Below are positions 1 through 7,626 of a stretch of DNA of 23,214 bases, one piece after another. The stretch is from an uncultured Prevotellaceae bacterium (lineage in GTDB: Bacteria > Bacteroidota > Bacteroidia > Bacteroidales > Bacteroidaceae): contig CALELI010000187.1 of the NCBI GenBank assembly GCA_937902455.1, positions 1 to 23,214 of the forward strand. Direction: 5' to 3'. Numbering within the stretch: the first letter of the stretch is position 1; the number at the start of each line of letters is the position of its first letter. The notes under the pieces were generated by a model, which saw nothing but the letters and a program-made list of their open reading frames with translations, searched no databases and was not told the origin of the DNA. A program made the position numbers and the translations under genes.

Positions 1-1
1 T

Positions 2-337
2 ACACCTGAAATGTTCACTGAAAAGATTATTAAAACAGTCGAAAGATTCGAGCCTTACGGAGAAAAGAACGATATACTCTTATTCATGATTGAAGGAGCG
101 GTAATTGAAAATCTTTCAGCCATGGCAAATCAGAAGGATTCAGGTGCAAACCACCTGAAGATGAATCTTGCATACGGATCATATAAATGGCCTTCGATTT
201 TTTGGTCTGCAGGAAACCGTGTAGGAAAGGATTTCAGCGAAGGTGATAAGGTTGATGCGGTATTCAAGCTCGGACGAAACTACTACAGAAATCAGGAGCT
301 TATTCAGCTGACCCTTGTTGATATGAGAAGACATTGA
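2..337 (+). CDS. recJ: Single-stranded-DNA exonuclease RecJ, C-terminal fragment (5' end outside window)
   Basis: The frame is open from base 2, so this is the last ~111 codons of a longer gene. RecJ degrades single-stranded DNA 5' to 3' in recombination and mismatch repair. Visible are the RecJ hallmark EPYGEKN (family pattern: E-P-F/Y-G-x-x-N), then HLKMNLAYGSYKWPSIFW, and the typical ending GRNYYRNQELIQLTLVDMRR, which together match the C-terminal OB-fold domain. The catalytic DHH and DHHA1 domains lie upstream, outside the window. The wording (FWSAGNRVGKDF) reminds me of spirochaete RecJ more than Bacteroidetes RecJ, but that is from memory. Base use is visibly richer in A and T than the genes from about 480 onward. 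The stop codon is followed within 9 bp by the next start, as in an operon. Family call is fairly sure; origin is inference. Confidence 0.8.
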   Translation, partial: TPEMFTEKIIKTVERFEPYGEKNDILLFMIEGAVIENLSAMANQKDSGANHLKMNLAYGSYKWPSIFWSAGNRVGKDFSEGDKVDAVFKLGRNYYRNQELIQLTLVDMRRH

Positions 338-340
338 GGA
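336..340 (+). promoter_or_regulatory. Shine-Dalgarno site deciding the start of the first FAS1 gene
   Basis: GAGGA ends five bases before the ATG at 346 and overlaps the recJ stop codon. It favours ATG 346 over the in-frame TTG at 334. It belongs to the suspect left-end sequence, so it may not be the native ribosome site of the FAS1 gene. Confidence 0.55.
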
Positions 341-345
341 TTGAC

Positions 346-2553
346 ATGAGAAAAACAATTATTTGCATTGCACTTATAATAAGCTGTGCCGCTTTATTCG
401 GTTTAAGTATTACAGGTACGGACGAAGTTCACGATTATGACTCAGTTCCGATGCTGTCGCCAAAGGACATGCCTGACAATGCTTTCTGGAGCTACTATCA
501 CGAGAACGACAAGACTATCCCTTGTTTCGAGGATATGTCGACTCCTCCTATGATCCACTTCATCGAGGCGTTCCTGAACAACAAGCTCATCAAGGATGCC
601 GACGTGACTTTCCTCCAGAACAACATAGAGCGCCATCCCGGTGATGCCAACGTGAACGGTATCATCATGGACGAGCAGAACATCAAGTGCTCGAACGGAT
701 TCGTCCACAAGATGGCTGAGGTAATCACTCCTCTGCCTAACATGGCACAGCTCATCGAACAGCATCCAGAGATGTCGCAGTTCGGAAAGCTGCTCGACCG
801 TTTCTGCGCTCCTTATCCTGTGAGCGACGATGCAAGGATTGAATACAACAGAATCTATAACACGAATTATGACAGCGTGTTCCAGAAGCGTTACTTCTCG
901 GAGCGTTCGCGCGGAGGTAGTTCGCTGAGCGTGACTCCATCGGATGCCCCTGTGAATGCAACCCTGAAATTCGACCCGGGATGGAACCAGTTCTTCTCGC
1001 AGACTTCGGTGCTCGACGAGCATATAGCCCTTCAGGAAAACATGGGAGTGATGCTCGTACCGACCAACGAGGCTATGGACTACTTCTGGAACAACGGTCC
1101 TGGAAAGGTCCTCAAGAACCGTTACGGTACATGGGAGAACGTGCCTGACAAGGTTGTGAGCAAGCTCATCAATGTCAACATGCTCAACTCGTTCGTGAAC
1201 TCAGTACCATCGAAGTTCAAGACCGTCCTGAACGATGCAAACGACGAACTGGGACTTGAGACTTCTGCTGTCGACCATGTCTACATGGCTTGCAACGGTG
1301 CCGTATATGCAACGAACAAGGTGTTCAGTCCTGTTGCCTACATCAGCGTACACTTCCCTGCTCTCGTGAACGAGACGATGAGCGTGTTCTACTGGGGTAT
1401 CGAACAGCTGGGATATGACGTGTACCTCAACTCGCAGAACTCATTCTACAGCCTGTTCATCCCGGACAACGAGGCTCTCCTCAACTATGTCGACCCTTGT
1501 TCTTACGGAAAGACATCAACTCAGCTGTTCCGCTTCCACTACAAGCCGAACGCTCCGACAGAGAGAGAGAAGGTATGGGCTTCGATATGGAACTACGACA
1601 CTGAAAACGGTGCCGTGACCGACTCCATCGGCGAGGCTTCATACGACCAGATTACAAGTCGCCTGAAGGACATTCTCGACTATCACATCATCGTCGGTGA
1701 CATCAGCGACGGAAACACTTACTACAACACAAAGGGTGGTGGTGTGATAAAGGTAGAGAACGTGGCAGCAGGTACCGGTGCCGGTGGCATGAGGATTTAC
1801 GGAAGTCTTCAGTCAGACCAGAACAAGCCTGTGAATGTTGCTGAAATCTACGACATGACAAAGGACGAGAACGGACAGAAGATGGGTAACGGAAAGTCGT
1901 ACATCATCGAGTCCGCTCCTCTGATGACTACCCAGAAGGCAGTAAGCGACATCCTCAGGGAACATGAGGAATTCAGTGCCTTCCGCCAGTTGCTGGAAAG
2001 TAGCCAGTACCTGGAGACGAAGCACGTGATAGGAACTGACCAGCACGGATGTGCAAGCGAGAACATCAGCCTGTTCAACACATTCAACTACACAGTGTTC
2101 GTCCCTACGAACGAGTCAATCTACAAGCTTCAGGCCGACGGTGAGCTTCCAACCTGGGAACAGGTGGATGCCGAAGAGGATGAGGAGAAGCAGGACAGCC
2201 TGAGGAACGAGATAGAGATGTTCATCAAGTACCACATTCAGGATAACTCCATATATGTTGGTGCAGGAGACTCAAACGGAAAATACGAGACTGCAGCTTA
2301 TCTGGTGGAAGACGAGAACCTGCTCTACCAGAAGCTCAACACAACAGCTTCCAATGATGGTATCAGCATAGAGGACCAGACGGGCAATGTACGCCACGTG
2401 GTGAAGACTCCTGGCCTCTACAACCTGATGGCACGTGAATACCAGTATGATGCTGCTGATGCAATCCGTGCAGGCAACCTCTACACGTCAAGCTACGCTG
2501 TGGTTCATCTGATTGATGGCTGTCTCAATTACAAGAAAGGAGGCGCACAATGA
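346..2553 (+). CDS. Multi-domain fasciclin (FAS1) protein, N-terminus probably replaced (chimeric)
   Basis: 735 residues from ATG 346. FAS1 repeats are extracellular adhesion/binding modules; Bacteroidetes often encode them beside SusC/SusD. I see about four FAS1-like segments: an incomplete one ending NGFVHKMAEVITPL (near residues 117-130), then ones starting at MLVPTNEAMDYF (~236), SLFIPDNEALLNYV (~369) and TVFVPTNESIYKL, the last ending AVVHLIDGCLNY. The first segment lacks the opening xxFxPTNEA box. The front instead reads MRKTIICIALIISCAALFG, a signal-like stretch with an IISC lipobox-like cysteine, followed by SITGTDEVHDYDS, which does not look like FAS1. The base composition changes around 395-480. 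The gene stop overlaps the next start by ATGA. Downstream of about residue 45 the FAS1 call is good; the first ~40 residues probably belong to another protein. Confidence 0.8.
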   Translation: MRKTIICIALIISCAALFGLSITGTDEVHDYDSVPMLSPKDMPDNAFWSYYHENDKTIPCFEDMSTPPMIHFIEAFLNNKLIKDADVTFLQNNIERHPGDANVNGIIMDEQNIKCSNGFVHKMAEVITPLPNMAQLIEQHPEMSQFGKLLDRFCAPYPVSDDARIEYNRIYNTNYDSVFQKRYFSERSRGGSSLSVTPSDAPVNATLKFDPGWNQFFSQTSVLDEHIALQENMGVMLVPTNEAMDYFWNNGPGKVLKNRYGTWENVPDKVVSKLINVNMLNSFVNSVPSKFKTVLNDANDELGLETSAVDHVYMACNGAVYATNKVFSPVAYISVHFPALVNETMSVFYWGIEQLGYDVYLNSQNSFYSLFIPDNEALLNYVDPCSYGKTSTQLFRFHYKPNAPTEREKVWASIWNYDTENGAVTDSIGEASYDQITSRLKDILDYHIIVGDISDGNTYYNTKGGGVIKVENVAAGTGAGGMRIYGSLQSDQNKPVNVAEIYDMTKDENGQKMGNGKSYIIESAPLMTTQKAVSDILREHEEFSAFRQLLESSQYLETKHVIGTDQHGCASENISLFNTFNYTVFVPTNESIYKLQADGELPTWEQVDAEEDEEKQDSLRNEIEMFIKYHIQDNSIYVGAGDSNGKYETAAYLVEDENLLYQKLNTTASNDGISIEDQTGNVRHVVKTPGLYNLMAREYQYDAADAIRAGNLYTSSYAVVHLIDGCLNYKKGGAQ
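395..480. other. Suspected composition and protein-family junction
   Basis: Upstream sequence (recJ end and signal-like N-terminus) is AT-rich with a good Shine-Dalgarno site. Downstream sequence is the GC-richer Bacteroidales FAS1 coding region that enters in the middle of a FAS1 domain. The exact breakpoint cannot be read by eye. It could be an assembly chimera or an integration scar; no repeat or attachment site is visible at the boundary. Confidence 0.5.
2536..2543 (+). promoter_or_regulatory. Strong Shine-Dalgarno site for susC-1
   Basis: AAAGGAGG sits six bases before the ATG at 2550, inside the end of the FAS1 gene. It fixes the SusC start upstream of the repeat-derived segment. The same motif precedes the second susC. 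Confidence 0.75.
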
Positions 2554-5500
2554 AAAAGGTTAAAGGTTATAGCACGCTTCGCTGTAGGTTAAAGGTTAAG
2601 GGCTTAGTACTTTTCACTATTCTCTTTTCACTTTTCACTCTGAGTTATGCTCAGAAGGCAGGCGACATGATAAGTGGAAACGTGTCGGACGAATATGGTC
2701 CGCTGATGCAGGCTAATGTCGTGGAAATGGATGCAGCCAACCGTATCGTTGCCCACGGAGTGACAGATATCAACGGTAACTTCTCTTTCCGACTTGTCAA
2801 TCCAAAGGACAAGATTCGTATCAGCTATGTAGGCTGTGCCACTCAGACGGTATCCATCAACAAGACCTACTACAAGATTGTCATGAAGAGTGCCACTCAG
2901 ATTGCTCCTGTGGAAATCAAGGCAGTGAAGAGGACCCAGTCGAACATGAGCCTCCCTATCCCGGAGAGAGAACTGTCCGTAGCATCGCAGAGCATCGACA
3001 TGAAGGAATTCGAGGGACTTGGCTTCACCAGTGTCGACGAAGCACTCCAGGGACGAATCTCCGGACTCGACATCATTGCCAACTCAGGTAACCTCGGTGC
3101 CGGTACTACCATGCGACTTCGTGGTGTCAGCAGTATCAACGGCAGTTCCGAACCTCTGATAGTAGTCGACGGAAACATCTTCGAGAGCGATTACAAGGAT
3201 GGCTTTGACTACAACAACGCCACTCAAGAACAGTTTGCAGAACTCCTCAACGTGAACCCTGACGACATCGCCAACATCAACGTGCTGAAGGACGCTGCCG
3301 GAACCGCACTCTATGGTTCCCAGGGTGCCAACGGTGTGATTGAGATCAAGACCAAGCGTGGTGCAAGGGGCAAGACACGACTCCAGTACTCCTACCGTGC
3401 CACCATGACCAAGCAGCCGAAGGGCCTCAGAATGCTCGACGGAGACCACTACACCATGCTCATGAAGGAAGAGTACTACAATCCTCGCCTGAGTGATGCT
3501 GCCTCCGACATCATCGAGTTCAACTACGACCCTTCATGGACAGAGTACGAGATGTACAACAACAATACTGACTGGCGCGACCAGGTAATCCAGACAGGAC
3601 TCCTCCAGAAGCACAACGTAAGTATCAGCGGTGGTGGCGAGAAGGCGAACTTCCGAATCAGTGCTGGATATGACCACCAGACGGGTAGTATCATCAAGCA
3701 GGTCCTCGACCGATTCACCACCCGTGTGGCACTCGACTACTTCGTGAGCGACCGAATAAAGATTGTCACTAACTTCAACATGACCTATACCGACAACCAG
3801 AGGAACTACTCCGACCTGCTCGGTATAGCCTACCAGAAGATGCCTAACCTCTCCGTCTACGAGCAGGATGCACAGGGCAACGACACACCTTATTATTATC
3901 ACATGCTCAACGACTACAGTTCCGAGCTCTCCGACCAGTACAACCTCGTGAATCCGGTAGCCCTTGCCCATCAGGCACAGAGCGAGGAATCCACATACCA
4001 GATTCAGCCTGAATTCCAGCTTGTGTACAACCTCCTCGGTGTTCAGGATGACGAGACTCAGCTGAAGTACGAAGGTAAGGTGCTGTTCAACATTTTCAAT
4101 AAGTATAACGACACATATTATCCAAGTAGCCTCGTGACAAACGGCTGGTCAAGCACCAATAACAACAAGGTTACGAACGACTCTCACAAGAGTACGGCAA
4201 TCACGACCACTCACACCCTCACATTCATTCCTCATTTCAGCAACACCGACCACAGTTTCATGGCACTCGCCCGCTTCCAGCTCACTGACGGTAGCAGCAA
4301 GGGACAGAACAACACCCTCTACGGCCTGCCTTCAGGAACCATCAAGTCGGGTGCATCAGAAGGAATCGTAAGTGGTGTGGGAACATCCACAGGCCAGTGG
4401 AGAAGCGTATACCTCACCTTCTCTGCCCACTATGCCTACAAGGGAAAGTACATTGCCGACTTCACTCTCCGTCGAGACGGAAGCACGAAGTTCGGTGACA
4501 GTAACCGCTGGGGTAACTTCCCTGCATTGTCACTGAGATGGAACGTCTCAGACGAGGCATGGTTCAACAAGGCAAAATGGCTGAGCATGCTGTCAATCCG
4601 TCCAGGATGGGGTATTGCAGGTACACCTCCGGGAAGTGAGTACCTCTACTTCTCACGCTATGCAAATGGTACTGCCTACAACGGAAACGGTTCCATCTAC
4701 CAGAGCAACATCCGTCTGAGTACACTGCAGTGGGAAGAGAAGGAAACCTGGAACGTCGGTTTCGACTTCGGGCTCTTCGACAACAAGGTCAACGGTGACG
4801 TCAACATCTACACCCAGCAGTCACGTCAGTTGCTCCAGTACAACCAGAACATCCCAAGTTCATCAGGTTTCGCCAATCTCTCCGTGCTCAACAACGGTAA
4901 GATGAGAAACAACGGATGGGAGTTCAACATCAGGACCAACGGCCTGTTCCGCAAGGGCAAGTTCAACGTAGACTTTAATGTCACCTTTGCCAACAACCGC
5001 AACGAAATCACCGAACTCGACGAGACTATCCTCAGCAACATGAATCACGACTTCGACCACCAGAATGGTTCCTACCTTGCACGAGTTCAGCTCTACAACC
5101 CATTCGGAAGTATCTACGGTTTCCGCTACAAGGGCGTGTACCAGTACAGCAAGTACTCTCCTGTAGAAATACCTGGAGTAAGTGGTCCAGACGCTCCTGT
5201 TGCCCGTGATGCAGAAGGAAACGTGGTAGTCGACAAATATGGACTCACTGTCCCGATGGTATTCTGCTACGACAGCGACAACAACACAAGCATCTACGAA
5301 TTCAAGGGTGGTGATGCCATCTATGAAGACATCAACCACGACGGTCAGATCAACGAGCTCGACATCGTCTACCTCGGCAGTTCACTTCCTAAGGTCACCG
5401 GTGGATGGGGATTCAGAATCACCTACGGACACTGGTCACTGAACAACCAGTTCAACTTCCGTTTTGGAAACAAGGTTGTCAACAAGGCCCGTATGCTTGC

Positions 5501-5876
5501 CGAGAACATGTATGGCAACAACAACCAGAGTGCTGCCGTCAACTGGCGCTGGCGTGTGGAAGGCGACAAGGTAGAGATACCTCGCGCACTCTATCAGGCT
5601 GGTTACAACTGGCTGGGAAGCGACAGGTTCATGGAAGATGCATCGTTCATGCGTCTGAACTACACACAGCTTTCCTATACTTTCGACAACAAGCTCATCA
5701 AGAACTGGGGACTCAGCCAGCTGCGTCTTGACTTCAGTGTCAACAACGTATTCTGTATCACAGGCTACAGCGGCGCTGACCCAGAAGTAGGATATGGAGG
5801 CTATAATGTGGCAACCGATAATGCCCGCACCCCGCGTCCACGTACATACCAACTTGGTTTAACTGTTCAATTCTAA
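2550..5876 (+). CDS. SusC/RagA-family TonB-dependent outer-membrane transporter 1
   Basis: 1108 residues. SusC proteins form the 22-strand outer-membrane barrel through which SusD-captured ligands are pumped with TonB energy. Signal peptide ends LFTLSYA, then Q35. A carboxypeptidase-regulatory-like domain follows at ~41-115 (ISGNVSDEYGPLMQANVV). The plug domain is at ~125-275, with LQGRISGLDI, MRLRGVSSINGSSEPLIVVDG split by the usual spacing, and LKDAAGTALYGSQGANGVIEIKTKRG. The barrel ends QLGLTVQF with the C-terminal phenylalanine expected for BAM recognition. A calcium-loop-like DINHDGQINELD is at ~927-938. There is no N-terminal STN signalling domain, so no FecI/FecR-type regulation is expected. 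The ATG overlaps the FAS1 stop; SusD follows after 16 bp. Oddity: residues ~4-33 are encoded by short DNA repeats (see separate entries). Substrate cannot be read from sequence. Confidence 0.96.
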   Translation: MKKVKGYSTLRCRLKVKGLVLFTILFSLFTLSYAQKAGDMISGNVSDEYGPLMQANVVEMDAANRIVAHGVTDINGNFSFRLVNPKDKIRISYVGCATQTVSINKTYYKIVMKSATQIAPVEIKAVKRTQSNMSLPIPERELSVASQSIDMKEFEGLGFTSVDEALQGRISGLDIIANSGNLGAGTTMRLRGVSSINGSSEPLIVVDGNIFESDYKDGFDYNNATQEQFAELLNVNPDDIANINVLKDAAGTALYGSQGANGVIEIKTKRGARGKTRLQYSYRATMTKQPKGLRMLDGDHYTMLMKEEYYNPRLSDAASDIIEFNYDPSWTEYEMYNNNTDWRDQVIQTGLLQKHNVSISGGGEKANFRISAGYDHQTGSIIKQVLDRFTTRVALDYFVSDRIKIVTNFNMTYTDNQRNYSDLLGIAYQKMPNLSVYEQDAQGNDTPYYYHMLNDYSSELSDQYNLVNPVALAHQAQSEESTYQIQPEFQLVYNLLGVQDDETQLKYEGKVLFNIFNKYNDTYYPSSLVTNGWSSTNNNKVTNDSHKSTAITTTHTLTFIPHFSNTDHSFMALARFQLTDGSSKGQNNTLYGLPSGTIKSGASEGIVSGVGTSTGQWRSVYLTFSAHYAYKGKYIADFTLRRDGSTKFGDSNRWGNFPALSLRWNVSDEAWFNKAKWLSMLSIRPGWGIAGTPPGSEYLYFSRYANGTAYNGNGSIYQSNIRLSTLQWEEKETWNVGFDFGLFDNKVNGDVNIYTQQSRQLLQYNQNIPSSSGFANLSVLNNGKMRNNGWEFNIRTNGLFRKGKFNVDFNVTFANNRNEITELDETILSNMNHDFDHQNGSYLARVQLYNPFGSIYGFRYKGVYQYSKYSPVEIPGVSGPDAPVARDAEGNVVVDKYGLTVPMVFCYDSDNNTSIYEFKGGDAIYEDINHDGQINELDIVYLGSSLPKVTGGWGFRITYGHWSLNNQFNFRFGNKVVNKARMLAENMYGNNNQSAAVNWRWRVEGDKVEIPRALYQAGYNWLGSDRFMEDASFMRLNYTQLSYTFDNKLIKNWGLSQLRLDFSVNNVFCITGYSGADPEVGYGGYNVATDNARTPRPRTYQLGLTVQF
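2558..2600 (+). repeat. Paired GGTTAAA heptamers inside the susC-1 signal region
   Basis: GGTTAAA GGTTATA occurs at 2558-2571 and GGTTAAA GGTTAAG at 2587-2600, separated by 15 bp. Both lie in the coding region for the positively charged n-region of the SusC-1 signal peptide (KVKGY, LKVKG). Confidence 0.75.
2591..2654 (+). repeat. 64-bp direct repeat shared by both susC signal peptides, copy 1
   Basis: This matches 11227-11290 at 61 of 64 positions and encodes KVKGLVLFTILFSLFTLSYAQ's region in both genes. Immediately outside it the two susC genes show no comparable DNA identity. The core 2611-2645 is a period-7 array: TTTTCAC TATTCTC TTTTCAC TTTTCAC TCTGAGT. Confidence 0.85.
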
Positions 5877-5892
5877 AAGAAAGGAGACAGAT

Positions 5893-7587
5893 ATGAAGAC
5901 GAAAAATATAATTAATGCTATTTTGTTCTCAGCCGCTACCCTGTCACTGAGTTCATGTGGAGACTTCCTTACTATCACTCCTCAGAACGAGATTGTGCTG
6001 GAGAATTTCTGGACGGAAGAAGCCGATGTGACGAGCGTGCTCACAAGCTGCTATGCTCAGCTGTCATCAAGCGACTGCGTCAGCAGGATGATTATCTGGG
6101 GCGAACTCAGGAGTGACGACATGACCAACGGTGCAAGTACAAACAACGATATCAGGGAAATACTCAAGGAAAACATACTTGAGACTAACTCAAACGTGAC
6201 ATGGCAGTGTTTCTATCAGTGCATCAACCGTTGCAATACGGTCATCCACTATGCTCCGATGGTCAATGCCAAAGACCCTAACTTTACAGACTCTGAACTG
6301 AGTGCCACCATTGCCGAGGCAACAGTGCTCAGGTCTCTGTGCTATTTCTATCTTCTCCGTACATTCAGGGACATTCCGTATGTGACAGAGCCTTCCATCG
6401 ACGATACGAAGAGCTTTGTAGTTCCTGCCACTCCGTTCTATGACGTGCTCGACAGCCTCATCAACGATGTGGAGAGAGTGAAGGACGATGCAGTGCGTTC
6501 CTATGGCGAGGAGACAATAGAGAATACGTGCCGTATCACCCGCTGGGCTGCATACGCCCTGCTGGCTGACATGTATCTCTGGAAGAGTGACTACCAGAAC
6601 ACCATCAAGTACTGCGACCTCGTCATCAACGAGAAGATAAGACAGTATGAGGAGGAAAGGGAAGAGAATCCTACATCCCTGACAGTGGAACTCTACGGAA
6701 AATATCCGCTCATCTCCGAATCACCTGCAGGAAGCAGCGAGTCGGGTAATGCCTACAACGAGATATTCGGCACCGGCAACTCGTTCGAGAGCATCTTCGA
6801 ACTTGCTTTCGAGAGAGACAAGTCGGAATCGAACTCTTCCATCTCCAGTATGTATGGCAGCAGCAGTTCCAACGGTACAATCTCAGCTCCGGTCTTCCTC
6901 TTCCAGGAAGCATACAGCGGAAACAACAAGTACTTCCGCAAGACAGACTGCCGCTATCTTGAGAACATGGAAGAATCATCTGCAAAGATTCTCATCAGGA
7001 AATATGTGAACCAGAGTTGCAGTTTCAAGACTTCCACCACTACAGGTACTGCACCGACCGTAAAGAGCGAGGCACGTACAAGCAACTATGCAAACTGGAT
7101 TATCTACCGTCTGACCGACGTGATGCTCATGAAGGCCGAGGCTGAGGTAGAGCTTGCAGGTGAGGTGGCAGAAGAGGGAATAACCGAGGAACAGACATCT
7201 CACTACCGCAGTGCGTTCTCCTGTGTGTCTGCCGTATGGAAGCGTGCAAACAACAAGCGTATTGCCACTGCCGACACTCTTATCTATGCTGACTATGCAT
7301 CATCCCGTCTTACAATGGAAGACTTAGTGTTCGGAGAACGTCAGCGCGAGTTCATCTTCGAAGGCAAACGCTGGTACGACCTTGTACGCCTCTGCCTGAG
7401 AGAAAAGGACAATGCCCGGATGATCGAGGCCGTACTCCCTAAGTTTGAGGAAAACGGTGCTGCAATACGAATCCGTCTTGCCGCACAGGATGCTCTCTTC
7501 TGGCCATACAGTGAAAATGAACTGAAGGCTAATACTCTGCTGAAACAGAATGAAGCCTATGTCAGAAACGATGGTTTTGAAATCTAA
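5893..7587 (+). CDS. SusD/RagB-family surface lipoprotein 1
   Basis: 564 residues. SusD proteins are lipid-anchored on the cell surface and form the hinged lid over the SusC barrel, holding ligand for import. The lipobox LSSC places the lipidated cysteine at residue 22, followed by GDFLTITPQNE, a standard SusD opening. The helical TPR-like core is recognisable (YFYLLRTFRDIPYVTEP; RWAAYALLADMYLWKSDYQ). The C-terminal RagB/SusD region carries YRLTDVMLMKAEAEVE, then GERQREFIFEGKRWYDLVRL and ends near YVRNDGFEI. An AAGGAG ribosome site precedes the ATG. It sits 16 bp after susC-1 and 6 bp before the next FAS1 gene. Length is normal for the family. It is paired with SusC-1 by position. Confidence 0.96.
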   Translation: MKTKNIINAILFSAATLSLSSCGDFLTITPQNEIVLENFWTEEADVTSVLTSCYAQLSSSDCVSRMIIWGELRSDDMTNGASTNNDIREILKENILETNSNVTWQCFYQCINRCNTVIHYAPMVNAKDPNFTDSELSATIAEATVLRSLCYFYLLRTFRDIPYVTEPSIDDTKSFVVPATPFYDVLDSLINDVERVKDDAVRSYGEETIENTCRITRWAAYALLADMYLWKSDYQNTIKYCDLVINEKIRQYEEEREENPTSLTVELYGKYPLISESPAGSSESGNAYNEIFGTGNSFESIFELAFERDKSESNSSISSMYGSSSSNGTISAPVFLFQEAYSGNNKYFRKTDCRYLENMEESSAKILIRKYVNQSCSFKTSTTTGTAPTVKSEARTSNYANWIIYRLTDVMLMKAEAEVELAGEVAEEGITEEQTSHYRSAFSCVSAVWKRANNKRIATADTLIYADYASSRLTMEDLVFGERQREFIFEGKRWYDLVRLCLREKDNARMIEAVLPKFEENGAAIRIRLAAQDALFWPYSENELKANTLLKQNEAYVRNDGFEI

Positions 7588-7626
7588 TGAAGGATGAACA
7601 ATGAAAAAATGACTATGACTATGACT
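7587..7626 (+). repeat. ATGAAnn heptamers running into ATGACT hexamers at a gene start
   Basis: ATG occurs at 7587, 7594 and 7601 with a 7-bp step (ATGAAGG ATGAACA ATGAAAA), overlapping the susD-1 stop codon. ATGACT then occurs three times at 7609-7626. The result is a FAS1 N-terminus reading MTMTMTK with four possible in-frame start codons (7594, 7609, 7615, 7621). Confidence 0.75.

Noticed and set aside
334..345. TTG start for the first FAS1 gene
   Set aside because: The TTG overlaps the recJ stop and has no ribosome site at the right distance; ATG 346 has GAGGA five bases upstream and begins a signal-like sequence.
5239..5731. Overlapping + strand open frames inside susC-1
   Set aside because: They are out-of-frame readings of a well-supported SusC gene, with low-complexity Ser/Thr or Arg/Gln content.
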